Source: JAHECQ01 sp047638695
GTDB taxonomy: Bacteria; Actinomycetota; Acidimicrobiia; Acidimicrobiales; SZUA-35
Assembly (NCBI GenBank): GCA_047638695.1
Contig: JBLINY010000046.1
Coordinates: 1-30,590, forward strand
Length of the DNA stretch: 30,590 nucleotides
Direction: 5' to 3'
Shown: positions 25,213 to 30,590 of the stretch, piece by piece
Layout of the letters: each line of letters starts with the position of its first letter
Numbering within the stretch: position 1 is the first letter of the stretch
Made by a program: the position numbers and the translations under genes
The notes under the pieces: generated by a model
Databases searched by the model: none
What the model was told of the DNA's origin: nothing
Seen by the model: only the letters and a program-made list of their open reading frames with translations

Positions 25213-25404
25213 TCAGCTGTCGAGCAGGTCGGGGTCGGACTCGCCCAGCCGCCGAAGCTCATCTCCCCATTCTGACGTCGCCGTGAGCTCAGCAATCAGT
25301 TCCTCATCGTGTTCCCTCGCCACGAGCGCTCCGGTCTCGTACAACTCTGCCAAGACTTCGGCTCTGCTCTGTTGGACGGCGTTCCGCATCACTCCATTGT
25401 GCAC
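25213..25404 (-). CDS. Small antitoxin-like protein
   Basis: A 63-residue acidic protein (RAEVLAELYETGALVAREHDEELIAELTATSEWGDEL), probably mostly helical, placed directly before the PIN-like toxin gene. The start could be GTG 25404 or ATG 25389. No DNA-binding motif is evident in so short a chain. The call rests on size, order and spacing typical of type II modules. Confidence 0.55.
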   Translation of the reverse strand: MHNGVMRNAVQQSRAEVLAELYETGALVAREHDEELIAELTATSEWGDELRRLGESDPDLLDS

Positions 25405-25942
25405 CCAAAACCCGCCGACCGATAGGGCAGACTCCCCGCGCTGCTTGCCCTACTCCCCGACTACCGCCTTCGCCAGCCTCGGCCGGGCTCGGGCTCTGCG
25501 GCGAAGACGTACTGGCCCGATGCTCAAGATCATCCTCGAACGCTGCAACGGCGTCGAGGTTCGTCACCGGCGCCACCCGAACCGGCCCCGTTCGGTCAGT
25601 TCTTCGATGAGATGGGATGTCCGGGTCTGGCATGTGAGCGATCTGGGAACGCAACAGCGTGATCGGCCATTGACCGCGGCGAGCAGAGATCACATGAGAG
25701 AGATAGAGCGCTACCTCTTCGGAAAGTCGCTGACCTCGTCTCTCGACCGGTGTTCGGGGACGGTTTCGTGGCTTCGGTCGGCGGGGATTCTGGGATACCT
25801 CGCCGCTCGCGTACATGCCGGTCTAGCGCTAGCGCACCCTCGACGCGGTCGGACCTCGCACGTTATCGAGCACTCGAGCACCCCAGGGACCGCTCGCTCA
25901 CCGGCAATATGTAGGTGATCGTGTCAAGGGAAGAGTGCGGGG
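25405..25942. other. Non-coding or decayed stretch inside the element
   Basis: About 540 bp. Long open frames exist on both strands but have low-complexity Arg/Pro/Ser-rich composition. A minus-strand frame (25304-25816) contains RGQRLSEEVALYLSHVI, faintly like the start of a GntR-type regulator, but it does not continue into a winged helix. No gene is called. A TAGCGCTA palindrome is near 25825. Confidence 0.4.
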
Positions 25943-27214
25943 TCATTGGTGGGGCTCGTTCTGGTGGAGGAGTTTGGTGAAGAGTTCGGCTCGGCTGGTT
26001 TGGTCGTTGACGGTGGCGTGATCGCGTTGGCGGAGGAGCACGGGTTGGAAGGTGGGGTCGGTGGCGAAGTGGGTGCAGGTCTCACAGATCGATTCGTAGC
26101 TGCAGCCGAGTTGAGCTGGTCGTTGGCACCAGCCGTTGCCGAGAAGCCGGTGGTGAACTTCGTGCTGCAGTCGGCGCATCGCGGGTCCGACTGTGGCGGC
26201 TTCGGCGGGTTGGTCTTGGTTGTAGAGCGCTTCGACTTGTTCCGCGACCGAGGCGTATTCCTCGGCGACGATCTTGTTGGAGATCTTGGCGTAGCGCATC
26301 GTCATGTCCAGCGAGCGGTGGCCGAGCAGTGCGGCGATTGCTTCGATTGACATCCCGCGATTAACCGCTTGGGTCGCGAAGGTGTGACGCAGTTTGTGGG
26401 GGTGGACACCATCGACCCCAGCGCGTCTGGCAACGGTTTTCACCCAACGAGAAACAGCGTGACGGTTCAAGGGACCTTCGCGCCCTGACAACAACCGACC
26501 GGGCGTGAAGGGCCCGTTGCTTGCTTGGTATTGGGCGATGAGATCAACCAGGACGGGTTGCAGCGGGATGAATCGGTCGTTGTGGAGTTTCCCGACCGGG
26601 ATCCTCAGTCATGGCTCGTTGCCCATGATGTTCACAGCGTCGTGTTCGAGTCCGCAGAGCTCACCAACGCGCATCCCGGTTCGGGCCAGCATCTCGACAC
26701 CAAGCCGTCGGACCAGGACCGGTTCTTCTTTGAGGGACCGCATGAACTTTGAGGCGTCGCCGTCGTCGAGGAACCTTGGGAGCGACTCGTCTCGTTTCGG
26801 GATGTCGCCGAAGAAGATCGGGACCTTGGCGGGGGCGTCGTCCCAGTCCCATTCGATGATCCGTATGAAGAACATCTTCAGCGCCGACATTCGACGCCGG
26901 AACGATGCTGTCTGGAAAAGCGTGCCAGGGCGCCGCCCTGGCTGGGCTCGCTGCCAGATCTTGAACGCTTCAACATGAGAGCGTTCGGTGTCGCCAGCAC
27001 AAGTGAGCGCTGGATCATGGCTGATCAGGAACCCGGCGAATGCCCGAAGGTCAAGATCAGCAGAGCGCACGCTGCTTGGCTGCATCGACACCTCGATTTG
27101 GTCGAGATAGGCCAGCATCGTGGTCGCCAACACCGGCGCTGCCGCATCGATCCGCACCCATTTCGCCGGGACACCAGACGGCCCGAACGCGGGCTGGGCG
27201 GCGAGCGCTGTCAT
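25943..27214 (-). pseudogene. Tyrosine recombinase (Tn554 TnpB-like) interrupted by one in-frame TGA
   Basis: The full frame is 423 codons with a single TGA at 26609-26611 (codon 202). On both sides the reading frame is identical and the protein continues without gap: NIMGNEP-stop-LRIPVGKLHNDRF. Related recombinases have Trp where the stop stands, so TGG to TGA is the simplest explanation. Catalytic residues: R182 in TGMRVGEL before the stop; after it K209, HKLRHTFAT (H-x-x-R), GHRS and the tyrosine in MRYAK. The C-terminal tail has a Cys-rich segment (CQRPAQLGC, then CETC) found in Tn554-type TnpB-like recombinases. ATG 27214 overlaps the stop of the preceding recombinase (ATGA). An internal TTG at 26494 could restart only the last 183 residues. 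Confidence 0.85.
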
Positions 27215-28245
27215 TGGGTCACCGCCAGGTTTTGGGCGTCGATCATCTCAGAAGCCTTGCGGTATTCCCCAGCGAGCCAGTCGTTGGTGAGATGCAGATA
27301 GATCCTGGTGGTCTCGATCGACGCGTGCCCGGCTTGGGCTTGGAGCGCTTCGATCGACATCCCCGCCTCTCGGAGACGAGTGAGGCAGGTGTGGCGGAGT
27401 TCGTGACATGACGCGTGTTCCAAGCCGGCACGGCGGCGGGCGCCGCGCATGATCTCATCCAGGCCCGACGCCGACAACGGTTGACCGCGCCGCTGCCCTT
27501 TCAACACCACGAACACCGCATCAGTTGTTGCGTCGTCAGGGCGTTCGTGATCGAGGTAACGGCCGACAACATTGAGGAACCGGTTCGAGATCAGGATCAG
27601 GCGTTGACGGCCGCCCTTGCCCTCAGCAACGAACAGCCGGCGTTCACCAACCCGGATGTCTTCCAGGCGAAGACCGAGGACTTCGCAGCGCCGCAGACCG
27701 CCGAGGAGCATCGCGTCGATCATCGCCCGGTCACGATCCGTGCGCAGCGCACCCACCAACGCATCAACCTCGGCAGGCGACAGAATCTTCGGCAACGTGA
27801 CCGGCGTGCGAACCAACGGCGCCCGACGCTTCGGCCCCGAACGCTCCCGACGCGTCACCAACCCTCGAGGCACCGGGTTGCGTGTGATCGAGGTGTCGTC
27901 ACGGACCATCAAATACGCGTAGAACCCCGACACCGACGACAGCCGCCGCCGGATCGTGCGGGGCGACAACCCAGACGACCGATCAATCGGGATCACGTTC
28001 GAGCCGCCGGGGCCGTTGCGTTGCCGAGTGATGAACCCCATGACATCCGCGCCCGTCACACGGGCCGGGGTCTTGCCGACCACGGTGAAGAACACCTTCA
28101 AATCGAAGGCGACCGCCAGGATCGTGTTCGGTCTCGCTCTCGCTCGCAGGAACTCGAGATACGCGTCAGCCGACGGATGACCGACCGTCACCACCAAACC
28201 ACCACCAGCGTCCTCAGACTGCACAACAACCGGCTTCCAACGCAT
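27211..28245 (-). CDS. Tyrosine recombinase/integrase (XerC/TnpA-like)
   Basis: A 344-residue site-specific recombinase. The N-terminal SAM-like core-binding domain (about 22-140) is followed by the catalytic domain with all six expected residues: R185 (LGGLRRCEVLGL), K210 (EGKGGRQR), H281 and R284 (HELRHTCL), H307 (GHAS) and the nucleophile Y316 (TRIYLHL). It appears intact. ATG 28245 is preferred over GTG 28248 because GGAGGT (28252-28257) is 6 nt upstream. It is the first gene of a pair; such overlapping pairs occur in Tn554-like transposons and related integrative elements, where both proteins are needed. A third TnpC-like partner was not found. Confidence 0.9.
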   Translation of the reverse strand: MRWKPVVVQSEDAGGGLVVTVGHPSADAYLEFLRARARPNTILAVAFDLKVFFTVVGKTPARVTGADVMGFITRQRNGPGGSNVIPIDRSSGLSPRTIRRRLSSVSGFYAYLMVRDDTSITRNPVPRGLVTRRERSGPKRRAPLVRTPVTLPKILSPAEVDALVGALRTDRDRAMIDAMLLGGLRRCEVLGLRLEDIRVGERRLFVAEGKGGRQRLILISNRFLNVVGRYLDHERPDDATTDAVFVVLKGQRRGQPLSASGLDEIMRGARRRAGLEHASCHELRHTCLTRLREAGMSIEALQAQAGHASIETTRIYLHLTNDWLAGEYRKASEMIDAQNLAVTQ

Positions 28246-28353
28246 CACAGAACCTCCAACAACAGGCCAAAGACCAGGAGGCTAAAGGCCAACAGGATCA
28301 CCCACATATCATGCAATAGCGCGCTGCGGATGGTCGGTTCGAGGGCGTTGTGG

Positions 28354-28447
28354 GCGGCGTTACCGAGCTGTGTGGGATGCTTCGATGGTGACTCTCGAGC
28401 CTGTTCTTCCGTCGGGGACGGTGACGTTTTTGTTCACTGATATCGAG
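28354..28447 (+). repeat. Copy 1 of a duplicated cyclase 5' region
   Basis: This stretch, including GTGTGGGATGCTTCG and the first ~20 codons of a cyclase gene, recurs imperfectly at 30292-30385. Both are in the same orientation. Confidence 0.75.
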
Positions 28448-28753
28448 TCGTCGAGTTCGCGTTGGGAAGCCGACGCGGTGGAGATGCGTGCGGTGTTGGC
28501 CCGCCACGACGACTTGTTGTCTTCGGTGATCGAGAAGTCCGGCGGTTTCGTCTTCAAACATCTCGGTGACGGGCTGTGTGCCGCGTTTCCTAGTGCGCCC
28601 GCAGCGTTGAAAGCAGCCATTGACTGCCAAGCCCGTCTGGCCGCTGAGAATTGGGGAGGCGACGATCGCTTGCGGGTCCGGATGGGCCTTCACACCGGCG
28701 AGGCAACACAGACCGGTCGTGACCAGTGCCGATGGCAGCCCCGCCCGAGGTGA
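28385..28753 (+). pseudogene. Truncated class III adenylate/guanylate cyclase gene
   Basis: From ATG 28385 (or GTG 28388) the frame gives VLPSGTVTFLFTDIESSSSRW, the usual start of actinobacterial cyclase-ATPase regulators, then KHLGDGLCAAF and RMGLHTGEA. The two metal-binding aspartates (FTDIE and GDG) are present. The frame then diverges and stops at 28753, before the Asn/Arg transition-state residues and before any ATPase or regulator domain. About 115 of an expected 160 or more cyclase residues remain, so it is unlikely to be active. No continuation in other frames was found after about 28720. Confidence 0.78.
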
Positions 28754-28898
28754 CGCCGGACTCCACTCACCCTTCGCTCTGGGCCTTGAGGGGTGATGAG
28801 CCGTGGATGCGAGCGCGGTCAACCGGCGACAGTTCGTTCACATCGCACACCTGGCCGCGAGGCTTAGGCCCAGTGGCCCTGTCTGTCGGGCCGCTTTG

Positions 28899-30056
28899 TC
28901 AGAAATTCGCGTTCGAGAGGTCCTGTCCGAGCAGCAGCTTCCCGCCGGTGATGTAGGCGGCTGGGCTCATAGCGAGGTGTTTGGCCGCCGCCCGCGCGTC
29001 ACGTTCGTAGCGCTCCAGGGGACTTGACCGGGAGATCGCGACGGCACCGGCCATCTCGGTCAGCAGACCAATCGCCCAAAGCGCTGATTCACTCGCGAAC
29101 GTGCAAGCGAGGCGGAATCGCACTCGGGCGGCTTCGAGGTCCGACCCCGCCTCGACCGCATCGAGCAGATCCATCATCACCTGTCTGAGATACGCACGGC
29201 TCGCGGACAAGCGGGCCTCGATCTGTCCGACCTGCGATTGGATCAGCTCACGTTCCGCCAGCGGAATGGAGTCACCCCGTCGCTTCCTGTTTCCCGCGAG
29301 CCTGACGAACTCCGTGAGCGCGCCCCGGGCGAGCCCCAAGGGAACCGTCGCCACCGTCCACGGGAAGATCGAACCCGTTGGCAATCGAAAGAGCGTGCCC
29401 GGCTGCGTCGGCTCTGGCTGAAACGGATGGACAAAGCGGTCCGCCACGAGGACGTCGCGAAACTCGAAATCAACGCTCCCGGTCGCGCACAAGCCAGATA
29501 CCTGCCAGTTGTCGTGCACCACGACATCGGCCCGCGGCGCGTACGGAAAGACAATCTGGCCGGTGACCTGCCCCTCTTCCTCAACCACACAGACCGGCGA
29601 GAACCACGTCGCGTGAGGTGACCCGCTACCGAACGGCCAACGGCCCGTCACCCGGTAGCCATCGGCAACCCGGACCGCCACTCCGACACCCCCTGTGCCG
29701 GAGACCACAAAAGCCTCGGGGTCCGCGAAGATCTCCTGAGCGCACTCGATCGGCAGGTACGCGCCAACCCGCCCCATGCCGCCGCCGTTTCCGACCAGCC
29801 AGCCGATCGTCCCGTCCAGCGCCGATGCCTCCTCGACCACATCCATGAAATCGAGCGCCGACAGCTCCGGTCCATCCAGCGCGGCGGGCAACCACATCCG
29901 AAACAACCCAAGTGCGGAAAGCTTCCTGTACAAGTCATCGGGCAAACGGCCCGCCGAATCGAACCCTGCCCTCTCCTGAGCCACGGTTGCAGAAAGCTCC
30001 CGCAGCTGCTCGATGAGAACTGCGGTCCTGTCTGTGCGATACGGCTCTGCCGTCAT
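28899..30056 (-). CDS. Acyl-CoA dehydrogenase-fold flavoprotein (HsaA/group D monooxygenase-like)
   Basis: A 385-residue protein of the acyl-CoA dehydrogenase fold. It has an N-terminal helical domain (RLPDDLYRKLSALGLFRMWLP), a middle beta domain (YRVTGRWPFGSGSPHATWF, then GSVDFEFRDVLVADRFV) and a C-terminal type-2 domain ending AMSPAAYITGGKLLLG. It lacks the YEGT-type catalytic Glu motif of true dehydrogenases, and RWPFGSG is typical of flavin-dependent hydroxylases such as HsaA and related enzymes that use reduced FMN/FAD. ATG 30056 is preferred (GAAGGG 6 nt upstream) although the frame is open to 30239. It sits between two broken cyclase copies, alone and on the opposite strand, which suggests insertion or rearrangement. 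No flavin reductase partner is seen. Confidence 0.8.
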   Translation of the reverse strand: MTAEPYRTDRTAVLIEQLRELSATVAQERAGFDSAGRLPDDLYRKLSALGLFRMWLPAALDGPELSALDFMDVVEEASALDGTIGWLVGNGGGMGRVGAYLPIECAQEIFADPEAFVVSGTGGVGVAVRVADGYRVTGRWPFGSGSPHATWFSPVCVVEEEGQVTGQIVFPYAPRADVVVHDNWQVSGLCATGSVDFEFRDVLVADRFVHPFQPEPTQPGTLFRLPTGSIFPWTVATVPLGLARGALTEFVRLAGNRKRRGDSIPLAERELIQSQVGQIEARLSASRAYLRQVMMDLLDAVEAGSDLEAARVRFRLACTFASESALWAIGLLTEMAGAVAISRSSPLERYERDARAAAKHLAMSPAAYITGGKLLLGQDLSNANF

Positions 30057-30291
30057 GGTGCTGCCCTTCGTCGAGATGGCAGTGCAGGCTAGAGCCTCAG
30101 CCCATGGCACACGGTTCTGAGTCGCAGGCGGCAGCGGCACCAGCACCTCAGCCCCGCCCGGTAACGGTTCCGCGAGCCCGTCCGAGGGACCCGCACCATC
30201 TGTGAGCGGACGGCTGTCTCGATCGGCCGCCGGGACCACTCGATCCCCACTCGGTCACCGGCACTACCGGACGGTGCTGACGGCCGATTTG

Positions 30292-30385
30292 AACGGCGTT
30301 ACCGGGCGGTGTGGGATGCTTCGCTGGTGACTGCCGAGCCGGTTCTTCCTTCTGGGACGGTGACGTTTCTGTTCACCGATATCGG
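30292..30385 (+). repeat. Copy 2 of the duplicated cyclase 5' region
   Basis: Same element as 28354-28447, again with GTGTGGGATGCTTCG before a GTG start. About four fifths identical by eye. The sequence upstream of about 30290 is not shared. Confidence 0.75.
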
Positions 30386-30590
30386 AGGGGTCGATGCGTT
30401 TGTGGGAGGAGCATCCGGCGGAGATGAGCGACGCGTTGGAGCTGCACGATAAGATCTTGGCATCGAGCATCGAGCATCGAGCATCGAGCATCGAGCATCG
30501 AGCATCGAGCATCGAGCATCGAGCATCGAGCATCGAGCATCGAGCATCGAGCATCGAGCATCGAGCATCGAGCATCGAGCATCGAGCATC
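30327..30590 (+). pseudogene. Frameshifted cyclase gene start running into a 7-bp repeat
   Basis: GTG 30327 begins VTAEPVLPSGTVTFLFTDI, then one extra G at about 30384-30385 shifts the frame. Removing it restores IEGSMRLWEEHPAEMSDALELHDKI, the expected cyclase sequence. The restored frame reaches ILASSIE and then becomes the (CATCGAG)n array. So two independent defects exist: a single-base insertion and a tandem-repeat expansion. The gene runs off the window. Confidence 0.75.
30461..30590. repeat. Heptanucleotide tandem array (CATCGAG)n
   Basis: 130 bp, 18.6 perfect copies, continuing to the window edge. Because 7 is not a multiple of 3 and no unit phase contains a stop, all three plus frames read the same heptapeptide repeat (ASSIEHR, rotated) and all three minus frames read MLDARCS. 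It grows out of a GCATCGAGC-type stretch inside the cyclase frame. Confidence 0.97.

Larger units (their letters stand above)
24504..28257. mobile_element. Left part of an element integrated at tRNA-Ser
   Basis: The tRNA fragment at 24504-24559 marks one end. A displaced 3' tRNA fragment on the minus strand places the element to its right, with an intact tRNA-Ser expected beyond the other end, outside the window. Contents seen: toxin-antitoxin pair, non-coding stretch, two overlapping tyrosine recombinases. The right boundary is unknown and may lie past 30590, so the end given is only that of the recombinase promoter region. Confidence 0.6.

Noticed and set aside
25304..25816. GntR-type regulator on the minus strand
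   Set aside because: Only a short stretch (RGQRLSEEVALYL) is suggestive; the winged-helix residues do not follow and the rest is low complexity.
27415..28440. Plus-strand open frame of 341 codons opposite the first recombinase
   Set aside because: The minus strand has all six catalytic residues of a tyrosine recombinase; the plus frame is Arg/His/Gln-rich noise.
30264..30575. Minus-strand protein made of MLDARCS repeats
   Set aside because: The repeat reads open in every frame by arithmetic; there is no independent evidence of a gene on that strand.
30461..30590. CRISPR array
   Set aside because: Units are 7 bp and contiguous with no spacers; it is a simple tandem repeat.

Overview
The window looks like chromosome of a high-GC actinobacterium, most likely of the Acidimicrobiia/Ilumatobacter type. 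That placement is an inference from GTG/TTG starts, frequent leaderless start signatures (a TANNNT box exactly 6 nt before the start codon at five genes), secreted DUF4214 proteins, a stand-alone branched-chain-type binding lipoprotein, and many acyl-CoA and flavin-dependent catabolic enzymes. No rRNA or complete tRNA is present.

Region 1 (1-7.35 kb) is catabolic: the 3' end of a quinone-oxidoreductase-like gene, translationally coupled to a type I Baeyer-Villiger monooxygenase whose start lies in a 27-bp tandem repeat; a small membrane protein; an HMG-CoA-lyase-like metallolyase; a membrane/spermidine-synthase-like fusion; and an SDR plus acyl-CoA ligase operon with an ATGA overlap. Together they suit oxidation, CoA activation and cleavage of cyclic or branched substrates.

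Region 2 (7.4-10.3 kb) looks like a decay zone. It holds a DUF4214 protein without a convincing start, a Ser/Thr kinase-like membrane protein that has lost its whole catalytic core, and the frame-broken remnant of a substrate-binding protein fused to a coding-like open frame of unknown function.

Region 3 (10.3-24.2 kb) holds mostly intact genes: a MOSC protein, guanine deaminase, acyl-CoA dehydrogenase, a MerE-like CPCHLP membrane protein, a small unknown protein, a binding lipoprotein with a strong terminator, a maltokinase-cap-like protein, an amidohydrolase, a second DUF4214 exoprotein, a two-gene operon of membrane-anchored proteins (DUF6777-like plus coiled-coil), and a FadD3-like acyl-CoA synthetase.

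Region 4 (24.5 kb to the end) is accessory DNA. A 3' half of tRNA-Ser(TGA), cut at the anticodon loop, marks the left end of an integrated element. To its right are a PIN-like toxin-antitoxin pair and two overlapping tyrosine recombinases, the second broken by one in-frame TGA where Trp is expected. Beyond these lie two decayed copies of the 5' end of a class III cyclase gene flanking an acyl-CoA-dehydrogenase-type flavoprotein. The second copy runs into a (CATCGAG)n 7-bp tandem array that fills the last 130 bases. The right end of the element is not in the window.
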